A stretch of DNA of 64,000 bases from Sporolactobacillus laevolacticus DSM 442 (GCF_000497245.1 NZ_AWTC01000015.1:1-64000); one strand, 5' to 3'; positions 8,058 to 16,737 are shown, counted from the first letter of the stretch. Numbers and translations: made by a program. Notes: a model not told the origin generated them from the letters alone.

Positions 8058-9029
8058 TTATCTATCTGTCTTGCTGACCGCCGTCTGATTCACCACAAAC
8101 TCCGGTTTTTCATGGTGCATGAATTTACGAATGTTTTCAACAGTCACATCCGCCACACGCGAAATGCTTTCCTGTGTTGTTCCGCCAATATGCGGCGAAA
8201 CAATCAGATTGTCCAGATCCGGCAGTGATTTCGGAGGTTCTGTTTCAAACACATCAAGCGCTGCCCCGGCAATCTGTTTCTGGCGCAATGCTTCAAGAAG
8301 AACCGGCTCGTCAATCAATGCGCCTCTAGAGATATTTACAAGGAATGCCGTTGACTTCATCAAAGCAATGGCTTGTTTGTCGATCAAATGATAGTTTGAC
8401 TGGTTAAGTGCAGTACTGATCACGATGTAATCTGCCTCACGGAGCAGCTGATCAAGCTCGACGAATGTCGTGTTCAGGCGCTGAGCCGCATCGGTATCCT
8501 GATAATTTCCATAGGCGATCACACGCATCGTGAACGCACCGGCGTATCGAGCAATCTTTTGTCCAATCGATCCAAAGCCGATAACACCAACGGTTTTGCC
8601 GGCCAGCTCATAGCTGTCACCGCTCGGCCATTCCCCTTTTTTGGTTTTCCGGTCCAACATAGGAATCATTCGTGACAAGCTGATCATCTGCCCAAAGGCT
8701 AGTTCAGCAACTGAAATCGCATTTTCGCCCGGCGCATTGCTGACCAGAATGCCTTTTTCCGTTGCGTAATCCAGATCAACATTGTCCAATCCCGTCCCAG
8801 TCTTTAACACATATTTTAATTGAGGAGCAGAATCAATCACCTCGCGATCGCAGGCCGAGATCGCTGTGATATACACCTGCACATCTTGAATCGATTTTTT
8901 GATCAATGCTTTATCCCATGCCTGATCATACATCAGGCAGCTGACACGCGCACCCATCGCTTCCAATTGATTCACCATCTGGCGGTAGATCGGAATATAG
9001 GATTTTCCAACACAAAAAAGGATGTGCAT
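8058..9029 (-). CDS. D-2-hydroxyacid dehydrogenase
   Basis: A 323-residue NAD-dependent oxidoreductase of the SerA/D-lactate dehydrogenase superfamily, interconverting a 2-hydroxyacid and a 2-ketoacid in the cytosol. The Rossmann motif VIGFGSIGQKIA is in the middle. The catalytic triad is visible as Arg in NISRGALID, Glu in DVFETEPP and His in SPHIGGTT. Length fits the short forms without an ACT domain. The start has GGGGAGG 8 bases upstream. It is divergent from two M20 amidohydrolase genes, so a shared role in breaking down acylated or D-amino-acid-derived compounds is possible. The substrate (glycerate, lactate, 2-ketoisocaproate or other) cannot be read. Confidence 0.85.
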   Translation of the reverse strand: MHILFCVGKSYIPIYRQMVNQLEAMGARVSCLMYDQAWDKALIKKSIQDVQVYITAISACDREVIDSAPQLKYVLKTGTGLDNVDLDYATEKGILVSNAPGENAISVAELAFGQMISLSRMIPMLDRKTKKGEWPSGDSYELAGKTVGVIGFGSIGQKIARYAGAFTMRVIAYGNYQDTDAAQRLNTTFVELDQLLREADYIVISTALNQSNYHLIDKQAIALMKSTAFLVNISRGALIDEPVLLEALRQKQIAGAALDVFETEPPKSLPDLDNLIVSPHIGGTTQESISRVADVTVENIRKFMHHEKPEFVVNQTAVSKTDR

Positions 9030-9276
9030 GATTAACGCCTCCCCAAATTTTCATCAAACGTTCTGAATACTTCCGGTACGTTTCTTGCATTCGTTATTAA
9101 TATACCAAAAACATGGATTTGTTCCTAAACAAATGTACCGGATAGCATCAAAAATAAAGAAATTGATAACTTATGGACTTCAATGAACATGTCGATCGGT
9201 TGAAAAGCAGTAGTCATCATGCTAAATTATGAACAATGACTAGAATGAGAAAATTTAGAAAGTAGGGATGAGGCAG

Positions 9277-10425
9277 ATGGAAATTAGTGATTCGATACAA
9301 TCGAAAGTGATGTCACTATTCAACTATTTACATACGCACGCAGAGATCAGCATGAAGGAAATTGCGACAACAGCGTTTATCAAAGAACAACTGGATGAAC
9401 TTGGCTACCGTACGAAAACATTCGATGACTGCCCGGGTGTGATCGGTGAAATCGGCAGCGGAAAACCTGTGGTCGCTTTACGTGCGGATATGGATGCACT
9501 CTGGCAGGAAGTCAACGGAAAATTACAGGCGAACCACTCCTGTGGCCATGACGCGCATATGTCAATGGTGCTTGGTGCCGCCATGCTGCTTAAAGAAAAA
9601 ATTGGCCAGTTAAACGGTACAATCCGGCTTGTCTTTCAGCCCGCCGAAGAAATCGGTAAAGGTGCATTGGAACTGAGTAAGCGTAGAGTCCTGGATGACG
9701 CAGACTACTTCTTCGGAGTTCATCTGCGCCCGATTGAAGAAACAAAAGATGGCCGTGCGCGTCCGGCTATTCTGCACGGCGCTTGTGCGACGATCCGTGG
9801 CGTGATTGACGGTGAAGATGCGCACGGTGCACGCCCGCACCTCGGTACCAATGCAATTGAAGTTGCCTCTTCAATCGTGAATGAGCTCGGTCATCTCCAT
9901 GTGAATCCGATGATCCCAAGCTCGGTGAAAATGACAACCCTGCATGCAGGCTCAGCAACGAACATCATTCCCGGCCATGCAGAATTCAACTTGGATGTGC
10001 GCGCGCAGTCAAATGAAGTCATGGCTAAGCTTAAAGAAAAAATACAGCAAGTTGTTAAAGGTGTTGCTGAAAGTTATGGAGTGAACATCACTCTGGATGC
10101 CTCACACGGAAGTCCGGCAGCAGTCTCGGATCCGGAAGCCATTGACATCATGGGCGAAGCAATCAAGGATGTTTTGGGCGAGGATCATTTCGATCCGGCC
10201 GGACTTTCCAGTGGCGGTGATGACTTCCACCAATATGCAATTCGAACACCTAAGTTGAAGTCGACGATGCTCGGACTTGGCTGCGACCTGAAGCCGGGAT
10301 TACATCATCCTTATATGACGTTCAATCACGATGCGATGTTCGACGGTGTGCTGATTTTGTCAACTGCCGTACTTAAGACATTTGAAAAAGTGAACGGTTT
10401 GACGGTCGCTTCAGCAAAGGAGTGA
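9277..10425 (+). CDS. M20 family amidohydrolase (AmhX-like)
   Basis: A 382-residue metal-dependent amidohydrolase of the M20D group, expected to cleave N-acyl or amide bonds of small substrates. Metal-site motifs are present: NHSCGHDAHM, FQPAEE, GVHLRP and the C-terminal HHPYMTFNHDAMFDG. Overall layout recalls Bacillus AmhX. The dimerisation-domain segment reads GEDAHGARPH, where most relatives have GKGGHAAxPH, so the substrate pocket may be unusual. ATG at 9277 is chosen because GTAGGG is 9 bases upstream; the ATG at 9268 abuts that site. A second M20 gene begins 5 bases after the stop, so they are cotranscribed. Confidence 0.83.
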   Translation: MEISDSIQSKVMSLFNYLHTHAEISMKEIATTAFIKEQLDELGYRTKTFDDCPGVIGEIGSGKPVVALRADMDALWQEVNGKLQANHSCGHDAHMSMVLGAAMLLKEKIGQLNGTIRLVFQPAEEIGKGALELSKRRVLDDADYFFGVHLRPIEETKDGRARPAILHGACATIRGVIDGEDAHGARPHLGTNAIEVASSIVNELGHLHVNPMIPSSVKMTTLHAGSATNIIPGHAEFNLDVRAQSNEVMAKLKEKIQQVVKGVAESYGVNITLDASHGSPAAVSDPEAIDIMGEAIKDVLGEDHFDPAGLSSGGDDFHQYAIRTPKLKSTMLGLGCDLKPGLHHPYMTFNHDAMFDGVLILSTAVLKTFEKVNGLTVASAKE

Positions 10426-10430
10426 GTTGA

Positions 10431-11621
10431 GTGGATACGCATGAATCCGAGTTGCTTCAAAAAGCGCAACTGCTTAAGCCTCAATTAATCAAATGGCGGC
10501 GTGATTTCCACAAGCACCCTGAACTTGCTTTTGAAGAGGTTCGGACATCTGAAATGGTCGCTGGTTTCCTCAAATCACTGAATTTTGATGTAAAGCAGCA
10601 TGTTGGCGGCACTGGAATTGTTGCTTTTCTCAGAGGAGACAAGCCTGGTAAAACGATCGGGCTCCGTGCGGATATGGACGCGTTGCCTATCCAAGAACAA
10701 AATACATTTGATTTTCATTCGATTAACTCTGGAAAAAGTCATGCTTGCGGACATGATGCACATACGGCCATGCTTATGGGGGCTGCTCAGTTGTTGAGCA
10801 CTCATCGGCCGAAGCAAGGCAATATTGCCTTCCTCTTTCAGCCGGCGGAAGAAATTAGTGAAGGAGCGAAAGCAATGATTGAAGCCGGCGCCCTGAATGG
10901 CATCGATGTTATGGCCGGACTCCATATCAACGCGGGCGTTGATCTTGGAAAAGTCGCTTTTGCCGGAAAAGTGGGCTGCGGTTCCACCGATTTCTTCTCA
11001 CTCACCGTTATTGGAAAAGGCGGTCATGCAGCACATCCTGATCTAACAGTGGATTCAATCGCGGTTACAGGGCAATTGATCACTGCACTCCAACAGTTCG
11101 CGAGTCGCCAGATGGACCCGGTAGAACCATTCGTGTTGACGATTGCGACAATCCAAGGCGGATCCGCCAATAATGCAATTGCTCCCGAAGTCAAAATGAC
11201 CGGAACGGTACGGACCCTGAATCCTGAGTTGCGCGAAACTGCGCCGCAACGCATTGAAAAAATCATTCAGGGGGTAACCTTGGCTTTTGGTGCGGACTAC
11301 GATTTCCAATATACCTTTAGTGCCCCATCTATTATCAATGATGCGCAAATGACTGAACTAGCTGAACGAACAGTTGACATTACGATGGGAACAGGGCACC
11401 GCATCAAAAGTAAGCCAAGCCTTGGCGGTGAAGACTTCTCCTTTTATACAGAGCATCTGCCGTCGGTTTTCTTTGTACTCGGCGCCGGCAGCGACTCCAT
11501 TGCAAGGCACCCGAACCATCATCCAAAATTTACCGTGGATGAAGATGCACTTCCTTATGGATCAGCATTGCTCGCAGCAATTGCGCTGAACTACCTTGAT
11601 ACAGAAACGTCATCCCTGTAA
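10431..11621 (+). CDS. M20 family amidohydrolase (hippurate hydrolase-like)
   Basis: A 396-residue M20D metallo-amidohydrolase, start GTG with AAAGGAG about 9 bases upstream inside the end of the preceding gene. It has the canonical motifs HACGHDAHTAML, FQPAEEISEGA, GLHINAG, GKGGHAAHPDLTVD in the dimerisation domain and ARHPNHHPKF near the end. Members cleave N-acyl amino acids such as hippurate, IAA-amino acids or N-acetyl-diaminopimelate. It is a paralogue, not a duplicate copy, of the gene before it: motifs agree but the sequence differs through most of its length. The transcript ends at 11644-11675. Confidence 0.87.
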   Translation: MDTHESELLQKAQLLKPQLIKWRRDFHKHPELAFEEVRTSEMVAGFLKSLNFDVKQHVGGTGIVAFLRGDKPGKTIGLRADMDALPIQEQNTFDFHSINSGKSHACGHDAHTAMLMGAAQLLSTHRPKQGNIAFLFQPAEEISEGAKAMIEAGALNGIDVMAGLHINAGVDLGKVAFAGKVGCGSTDFFSLTVIGKGGHAAHPDLTVDSIAVTGQLITALQQFASRQMDPVEPFVLTIATIQGGSANNAIAPEVKMTGTVRTLNPELRETAPQRIEKIIQGVTLAFGADYDFQYTFSAPSIINDAQMTELAERTVDITMGTGHRIKSKPSLGGEDFSFYTEHLPSVFFVLGAGSDSIARHPNHHPKFTVDEDALPYGSALLAAIALNYLDTETSSL

Positions 11622-11643
11622 AAATAGCTTAACAACAAGTTGG

Positions 11644-11675
11644 AAGGACTGGGCAAAAAATACCCAGTTCTTTTT
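11644..11675 (+). terminator. Terminator of the M20 gene pair
   Basis: AAGGACTGGG / CCCAGTTCTT (11644-11653 and 11663-11672, one G-U pair) followed by a T-run. Confidence 0.75.
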
Positions 11676-11810
11676 GATTTTGTCTGGCCATATTCGATCC
11701 AAACGTTTGCGAATGCATCTTGCTGTTTGAATCATCGATATTCGACAAACGAATCGAGATATATCCGCAGCTCAGAACCGTTCATCGCTGAATTGTTTTC
11801 TTAAAGAACA

Positions 11811-11848
11811 AGAAAAGAACCTTCGCCAATGGAAGATTCCTTTTTCTT
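11811..11848 (-). terminator. Probable terminator of the PuuD-like gene
   Basis: An imperfect inverted repeat, AGAAAAGAACCTTC against GGAAGATTCCTTTTTCT, 20 bases after the stop at 11868. Minus-strand reading ends in TTCTTTTCT. Confidence 0.5.
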
Positions 11849-11867
11849 AACTATGAAGTTTGATCTC

Positions 11868-12611
11868 TTAAACTTCCGAATTCGCTTGTTTCATTTCTTT
11901 ACAGGTGTCGACAAAATGCTTGAAAAGATCGAGCATTAATTCACTTCCGCCTGCCGTCATGGACTCCGGATGCCACTGAACGCCCATCAACAAGCCGTTA
12001 TCCGTCATGTCAATGGCTTCAATAATGCCATCGGATGAGAACGCGGCAGTTCGTAATCCATCCCCCAGCCGGTCAATCGATTGATGGTGAAGGCTGTTCA
12101 CGACAATGGACTCTTGTTCTTTCAAAACCTTATACAACTGTGTCTCTTTTTCAAGACTTACGCGATGACTTCCTTGTCTGCGCGGCACTTTTTGCTCATG
12201 CTGAATCGGATGATCCAATTCACTCGGAATATCTTGGATCAGCGTGCCGCCCAGTGCGACATTCATGACTTGCAGTCCGCGGCAAATGCCGAAAACGGGT
12301 TTGCTTTTTTTGATTGCCAGGCGAACCAATTGAAATTCCGCCTCGTCACGTTCCGTATCGAACACACCGCAACCCGGACTCGGATCTTCCCCGAAATATT
12401 GTGGATTTACATCACAGCCGCCGCTGAGCAAAAAACCATCGCATAATTCAGCGTACTGGTCAACACATGGACCTGGAGCGATCGGTAGGATCAAAGGCAC
12501 TGCCCCGGCTTTGATCAGTGAAGTAATATAGTCCTGATGCGCATAATCGCCTTCTGAAAAATTGCTGAGTTTCACAAATCCGCTGGTGATCCCAATTATA
12601 GGTTTAGTCAC
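11868..12611 (-). CDS. Gamma-glutamyl-gamma-aminobutyrate hydrolase family (class I glutamine amidotransferase-like)
   Basis: A 247-residue class I amidotransferase-fold hydrolase like PuuD, which releases GABA from gamma-glutamyl-GABA. The nucleophile elbow is PVFGICRGLQVMNVALGG (Cys), preceded by the oxyanion-site LLSGGCDVNP, and the His-Glu pair is in GVQWHPE. Length fits PuuD. GTG start with GAGGAG 7 bases upstream. It lies upstream of gene 12734 in map terms but on the same strand, and is convergent with the M20 pair. Paired with gabD at 3.5 kb it could feed GABA-type catabolism, but other gamma-glutamyl amides are equally possible. Confidence 0.84.
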   Translation of the reverse strand: MTKPIIGITSGFVKLSNFSEGDYAHQDYITSLIKAGAVPLILPIAPGPCVDQYAELCDGFLLSGGCDVNPQYFGEDPSPGCGVFDTERDEAEFQLVRLAIKKSKPVFGICRGLQVMNVALGGTLIQDIPSELDHPIQHEQKVPRRQGSHRVSLEKETQLYKVLKEQESIVVNSLHHQSIDRLGDGLRTAAFSSDGIIEAIDMTDNGLLMGVQWHPESMTAGGSELMLDLFKHFVDTCKEMKQANSEV

Positions 12612-12733
12612 TGCTTAGCTCCTCTCTACCGTTCTCCTTTATTTAAAAACAAATATAGTGAACTTTCATGCAGGCGTCAACGATTTCTTACTAAATTCCG
12701 ATATGAAAACGATTGATTTTATGAACGCCTATT

Positions 12734-13354
12734 TTAGGTTGCGTCAAAACTGATGTTAAGTTCATTTTTCTTCATTTTGCTCAAATAACGGTAAATCGTT
12801 GCTTCCGAAGTCTTAAGCTCCTTCGCCACGATACCGACAATACCCTTAAGCAGGAAAATGCCATTGTCATTCAGCTTATTCACAACATCTAGCTTTTCCT
12901 GCTGTGACATACGTTCTGAAGGAACGTTCATGCTTGAGACAATATCTTTAATACTGCTGATGGCAATATCTTCAATAGATGGACTAAGATGATCGATATT
13001 TGATTCTTCTTTTCCATCTGATCTCAAATCAACTCCGACAAAGTCGCTTAAGTACCGGATCGCTTCTTCCATCTTTTTAAAATTAATGTTGATGCATAAC
13101 ATGCCGATAATTTCATCGTTCTCGTCTCGAATAAAATATGTTGAAGATCTGAGGACGGTTCCGTCTTGGGCTTCTCCCTCAAAATTGGTGATAAATGATT
13201 TATTTGATTTCTTTCCTTCGATAAGCATTTTTAAGATCAAATTGGTCACCGGAGAACCGATTTTGCGACCACTCAAATTGGTTTCACTCACCGCAATCAC
13301 CGAATTCTCCAAATCCCGGACATCATGAAGGATGATCTCAGCATCCTCGCCCAT
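12734..13354 (-). CDS. YheO/DauR-type transcriptional regulator, 5' end probably disrupted
   Basis: A cytosolic regulator with an N-terminal YheO PAS-like domain (GEDAEIILHDV, SGRKIGSPVTNLILKML) and a C-terminal helix-turn-helix (ELKTSEATIYRYLSKMK). DauR-type members control D-amino acid or amidohydrolase genes, which fits its neighbours. The ATG at 13354 begins inside the domain: relatives carry about 15 more residues (a ...YKxLVxFLG helix). Upstream, a strong AAGGAGGGG (13417-13425) sits 6 bases before an ATT codon whose frame reads KDKLHRYKK and then fails. A 2-base shift in AAGAAGAG (13379-13386) would join it to LVSFLGDV. So this may be a frameshifted gene or a sequencing error. A weak AGGGG precedes the ATG. 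Confidence 0.75.
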   Translation of the reverse strand: MGEDAEIILHDVRDLENSVIAVSETNLSGRKIGSPVTNLILKMLIEGKKSNKSFITNFEGEAQDGTVLRSSTYFIRDENDEIIGMLCININFKKMEEAIRYLSDFVGVDLRSDGKEESNIDHLSPSIEDIAISSIKDIVSSMNVPSERMSQQEKLDVVNKLNDNGIFLLKGIVGIVAKELKTSEATIYRYLSKMKKNELNISFDAT

Positions 13355-13729
13355 GACATCCCCTAAGAAAGAGACCAGCTTCTTGTATCGATGCAGTTTA
13401 TCTTTAATGTTTGTCCCCTCCTTATATCACTGGTTTCAGGCAACCTTTTCATCCATTAATTGCTCGTTTCATCAACCATAAAAATCTGCTATGTAGTCCG
13501 TTAAATCATAAGATAATTTGTTATTACAATAATAATTTATTTGATGTTTTTATTTTCTTTCTTTTATGAAAATAAGTCAATAACTTTTGTCCCTTTTGCA
13601 AAACTTAGCATGAAAAAATTTCCAAATAAAAAACCCCTATTTACTGGGGTTTAATAGTTTTATCTTCTATATTTCTTGAAGGATTTTGTTGATCATAATC
13701 TTCTGTGAAAGAAATTCCCTAGACATCGG
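13355..13729. other. Intergenic region between regulator and rpe
   Basis: AT-rich. It holds the strong ribosome site and residual 5' codons of the YheO-type gene at the left, the rpe terminator at 13631-13652 and no other gene. Confidence 0.5.
13631..13652 (-). terminator. Terminator of rpe
   Basis: AAACCCC / GGGGTTT hairpin (13631-13637, 13646-13652); the minus strand continues with TTTTTTATTT. Confidence 0.75.
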
Positions 13730-14383
13730 TTATTTTCCTTTACCGCTTTGAATCAGGTCCTCAATCGCCTTGTGCCGATCTCTACTGTTGAATACTGCCG
13801 AACCTGCAACAAATAGAGACGCGCCGGCCTGCAGGCAAAGGGGCAGTGTTTCAGAATTAATACCTCCGTCAACCTCGATTTCCACCGGCAGATTCAAAAA
13901 CGTAATCATTTCATGCACTGCTTGGATTTTCTCAACCATGGAATGAATAAAGCGCTGACCCCCGAACCCAGGGTCTACGGTCATAATCAAGACATAATCT
14001 ACATCTTTAATGATGGATGTCAGCGAAGATGCAGGCGTCGAAGGATTCAGAACAACTCCCGCTTTCGCTCCGCCGTCTTTAATGATTTGAATCGCACGAT
14101 GCAAATGTTTGCAGGCTTCGATGTGGACAGAAATCATGTCTGCACCTGCCTCTAAAAAGGACGGCAAGAGGTTGACGGGTTCCTCAACCATGAGATGTAC
14201 ATCCTGAGCAACCTTTGTTTCGCGTTTCAAAGCCTGAACGACATTGGCACCCATCGTTATATTGGGTACAAAATGACCATCCATTACATCGACATGAATG
14301 AGATCAACATCGTTTTCTATATCTCGGACATCCTCGGCTAAAGCCGCAAAATTAGCAGATAGAATTGACGGCAAAATTTTCAT
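13730..14383 (-). CDS. rpe: Ribulose-phosphate 3-epimerase family protein
   Basis: A 217-residue TIM barrel that epimerises ribulose-5-phosphate and xylulose-5-phosphate, or in the AlsE branch allulose-6-phosphate and fructose-6-phosphate. Metal and catalytic motifs are HVDVMDGHFVPN, DVHLMVEEP, TVDPGFGGQ and VEIEVDGGI. The start at 14383 is chosen over the longer frame because GAGGAGG lies 8 bases upstream and MKILPSILSANF is the normal family N-terminus. A TTGACA-17-TAAAAT promoter and a cre lie directly upstream, with a sorR-like motif beyond. That points to carbon-source control and links this copy to the neighbouring sorbose locus; it may be a specialised paralogue. Confidence 0.85.
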   Translation of the reverse strand: MKILPSILSANFAALAEDVRDIENDVDLIHVDVMDGHFVPNITMGANVVQALKRETKVAQDVHLMVEEPVNLLPSFLEAGADMISVHIEACKHLHRAIQIIKDGGAKAGVVLNPSTPASSLTSIIKDVDYVLIMTVDPGFGGQRFIHSMVEKIQAVHEMITFLNLPVEIEVDGGINSETLPLCLQAGASLFVAGSAVFNSRDRHKAIEDLIQSGKGK

Positions 14384-14403
14384 CGCGCAGTTCCTCCTCT
14401 TTG

Positions 14404-14417
14404 TGCAAACGTTTTCC
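14404..14417. promoter_or_regulatory. Probable cre (CcpA site) at the rpe promoter
   Basis: TGCAAACGTTTTCC matches the catabolite-response consensus TGWAANCGNTNWCA at all but two positions. It lies just downstream of the predicted rpe transcription start, a repressing position. Confidence 0.55.
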
Positions 14418-14425
14418 AATCAGTC

Positions 14426-14454
14426 ATTTTACGACTTCAAGTCAGTAATGTCAA
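14426..14454 (-). promoter_or_regulatory. SigA-type promoter of rpe
   Basis: Minus strand: TTGACA (14449-14454), 17-base spacer, TAAAAT (14426-14431). Confidence 0.65.
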
Positions 14455-14469
14455 AGTCATTAAAATGAA

Positions 14470-14480
14470 CATTTGTGCAC
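14470..14480. promoter_or_regulatory. SorR-like motif between rpe and the phosphatase gene
   Basis: CATTTGTGCAC repeats the core of the motif TTGATCATTTGTG found twice beside sorR (20467 and 20630). It lies upstream of both divergent promoters. Confidence 0.4.
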
Positions 14481-14494
14481 ATAATTAACATTTT

Positions 14495-14523
14495 TTGCAT
14501 ATTGATACCGTTTCCTTTATTCT
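14495..14523 (+). promoter_or_regulatory. SigA-type promoter of the histidine phosphatase gene
   Basis: TTGCAT (14495-14500), 17-base spacer, TATTCT (14518-14523), about 68 bases before the start codon. Confidence 0.55.
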
Positions 14524-14590
14524 AATGGAGTAATAAGCTCTTTCGCAATGAATTCGTTATCTTATCATTGTTTTTCAAGGAGGAAATAGA

Positions 14591-15241
14591 ATGAAAACCA
14601 TCTATTTTATCAGGCATGGGCAAACACTCTTTAATAAGCTAGGCAGAGTTCAGGGTATTTCTGATTCTCCTTTGACACAGTTGGGTGAAACTGCCGCCGA
14701 TAAATTAGGAACTCTATTTAAGAAACAAGATATTCATTTTGACGTCGCTTATACCAGTGACCTCGGACGTGCGCGGCAAACAACAAAACGGATTGTCAGT
14801 CACTCAAATAATCCCGACACCCCAATTCTCGAATTAACTGACCTGCGAGAAGTATCGTTCGGGGCGTTTGAAGGCGGCCTAAGCGAAACCATGTGGGAGG
14901 AAGCAAGTAAATTTTCTGATGGCTTGGTAGTTCGCGATTCATCGTCCGATGAAGATAAAATGAAAATACTTACATCAATCAAAGCTATTGACACTGTCGA
15001 TCTTGCAGAAAGTTTTGAGGATGTCGCAGAACGCGTCAATCGAGTGCTGGATTTAATTCGTACATCAGACGCTTCAAATCTATTGTTGGTCAGCCATTGC
15101 CTTTATATTGATTGTGTCCTTTACGTACTGTCTAATCAAACCTATCACGCTACATACATTCCAAACACCAGCGTCACAAAAATCGTTTATGATCAAGGCG
15201 ACTTTACAGTTAAATACATTGGCGAAGTTGAACATTTTTAA
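14591..15241 (+). CDS. Histidine phosphatase family protein (phosphoglycerate mutase-like)
   Basis: A 216-residue cytosolic enzyme of the histidine phosphatase superfamily. The phosphohistidine motif is IRHGQTLFN at residues 7-15; the partner signature is YTSDLGRARQTT and LREVSFGAFEG, and the second catalytic His is in LLVSHCLYID. These are the hallmarks of broad phosphatases and cofactor-dependent mutases; the sequence is closer to phosphatases than to a glycolytic mutase because of its length. A perfect AAGGAGG precedes the start. It is divergent from rpe across a 207-bp region with two promoters and a sorR-like motif, suggesting a role in sugar phosphate balance during sorbose use (inference). 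Confidence 0.83.
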   Translation: MKTIYFIRHGQTLFNKLGRVQGISDSPLTQLGETAADKLGTLFKKQDIHFDVAYTSDLGRARQTTKRIVSHSNNPDTPILELTDLREVSFGAFEGGLSETMWEEASKFSDGLVVRDSSSDEDKMKILTSIKAIDTVDLAESFEDVAERVNRVLDLIRTSDASNLLLVSHCLYIDCVLYVLSNQTYHATYIPNTSVTKIVYDQGDFTVKYIGEVEHF

Positions 15242-15413
15242 CAATCCACATTCTAACCGAGCGTTTATTGTAGATAAGTGCTGAATCTGCTGTCTTTCGA
15301 TAAGTTGTGCCTTCTTTGTTTCGTCACATTTTACCTTTGATTCGTTTATTATCAAAAGGTTCCCCTTATCACACGCACTCCACTGCTTCATCATAAAATG
15401 CTAACTGAAATAG

Positions 15414-15453
15414 AGAACCGCGGTCTGCTGCAATGACAGCGAACCGCGGTTCT
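15414..15453 (-). terminator. Probable terminator of the sor operon
   Basis: GC-rich perfect arms AGAACCGCGG / CCGCGGTTCT (15414-15423, 15444-15453), 22 bases after the sorE stop. The minus-strand T-run is weak (CTATTT). Confidence 0.55.
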
Positions 15454-15474
15454 TCACAAATGAATGATCTTTTA

Positions 15475-16737
15475 TTAAATGGTTTCTGCATGTTCAAGAA
15501 CATATTCTTCAGCAGCTTTTGACCAAAGACCGTGATTCTGAACAAGGACATCCTTCAATCCTGCATAGAATGGATCGGAATAATCACCGGCAACGATTTC
15601 TTCCAAGGATTTCCGCGGCAGATTTTTGTGCGTATAGATTAATTTTTTTCCTCCGGGAATTGACGGCAGATTCAGCGTCGTATCGGCTACAGCATTCAAA
15701 CCAAGAAGATGCGACACGACTTTTTCAACGTTCACTTTCCGTTCTTCGACGAGCTTGATTGCCGCCCGCATATCATCCGTATTCCCACCTGAAGTTCCAA
15801 CATAGTGTGTAAAATTATAGTGCACATCGTATAGATTGATCTCAGCCGAGAAATGCTTATCCCGTGGACCGGCGAAGAAATTCAGGCAGCCGTCTTTCGC
15901 AAGCAACGTAGATGCCTGTGTAATCACCGGTTTTACAGGAACAAGTGCAAAGATGTCATCATAGGACTCATCATTAACCAGTGACTGCAAGTAAGCGACT
16001 TGATCCTCATATTTGCTGACATTTACATAGTAGAGATTAATTCCGTCCTTCTTAGCATCTTCAGGTGAATACAGCTTTGCTGCCGCCTCAATTTTTTCAT
16101 CAGAGAGATCTGTTACAACCAGGTTCTTCGGATTAATTGGTCCATGAAGGGCGTAATCGATCTGCAGGAGCCCCATAGGTCCTGTTCCACCCATGATCAG
16201 CAGATTGCCGCCTTCTTTAATGCCCATCTTGTGCTCGTAAGTGCCTTCAATGAGATGATAATTGGCATTAAATCCACCGATTACACAAGATAGCGGTTCC
16301 AACAGTGACCCCTCAAAATAGGTTTCTCCGTTATATTCCAGCAAGCAATCATGTTCCATAACTTCACGCGGAATAACGACATAAGTTGCATCTCCGCCAA
16401 TATAAGGGAACGAGTAACCTGGGCAATCTGGACGGTCTGGCAGCTGCAGGTTCGGCTGAATAGCGAATTTGCTGCCTTCATGAAATTTATCTTTCCATTT
16501 GTCGCCGACCTTTACAATTCTTCCACAGAATTCATGGCCGACAATAATTGGATTTTCAGCGATATCATTGGGTACTTTTTTATGATCCGCACCGATTTTC
16601 GCTTCTTTCCAGGAAGACATACAGATACTATCGGTCACAACCTCAGCAAGAATTTCATCACTTTTAATTTCAGGAAGTTCAAATTTCTCAAGTCTCAAGT
16701 CTTCTTTTCCATAAAGTCTAAGTGCAGTCGTTTCCAT
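15475..16737 (-). CDS. sorE: L-sorbose-1-phosphate reductase
   Basis: A 420-residue zinc-type medium-chain dehydrogenase. In Klebsiella and Lactobacillus casei SorE reduces L-sorbose-1-phosphate to D-glucitol-6-phosphate. Visible are the GHEFCGRIVKVGD zinc-domain motif, LLEPLSCVIGGFNANYH, and the nucleotide-binding LLIMGGTGPMGLLQ. The length exceeds simple sorbitol dehydrogenases and fits SorE. The start has GGGAGAA upstream. It is last in the operon, after a 237-bp gap from sorD that holds a structured repeat, so its expression may be tuned separately. The identification rests on the family plus the complete sor context around it. Confidence 0.85.
   Translation of the reverse strand: METTALRLYGKEDLRLEKFELPEIKSDEILAEVVTDSICMSSWKEAKIGADHKKVPNDIAENPIIVGHEFCGRIVKVGDKWKDKFHEGSKFAIQPNLQLPDRPDCPGYSFPYIGGDATYVVIPREVMEHDCLLEYNGETYFEGSLLEPLSCVIGGFNANYHLIEGTYEHKMGIKEGGNLLIMGGTGPMGLLQIDYALHGPINPKNLVVTDLSDEKIEAAAKLYSPEDAKKDGINLYYVNVSKYEDQVAYLQSLVNDESYDDIFALVPVKPVITQASTLLAKDGCLNFFAGPRDKHFSAEINLYDVHYNFTHYVGTSGGNTDDMRAAIKLVEERKVNVEKVVSHLLGLNAVADTTLNLPSIPGGKKLIYTHKNLPRKSLEEIVAGDYSDPFYAGLKDVLVQNHGLWSKAAEEYVLEHAETI

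Noticed and set aside
11698-11715. CCAAACGTTTGCG as a cre or LacI-type site
   Set aside because: It lies between convergent genes, after a terminator, where no promoter is expected.
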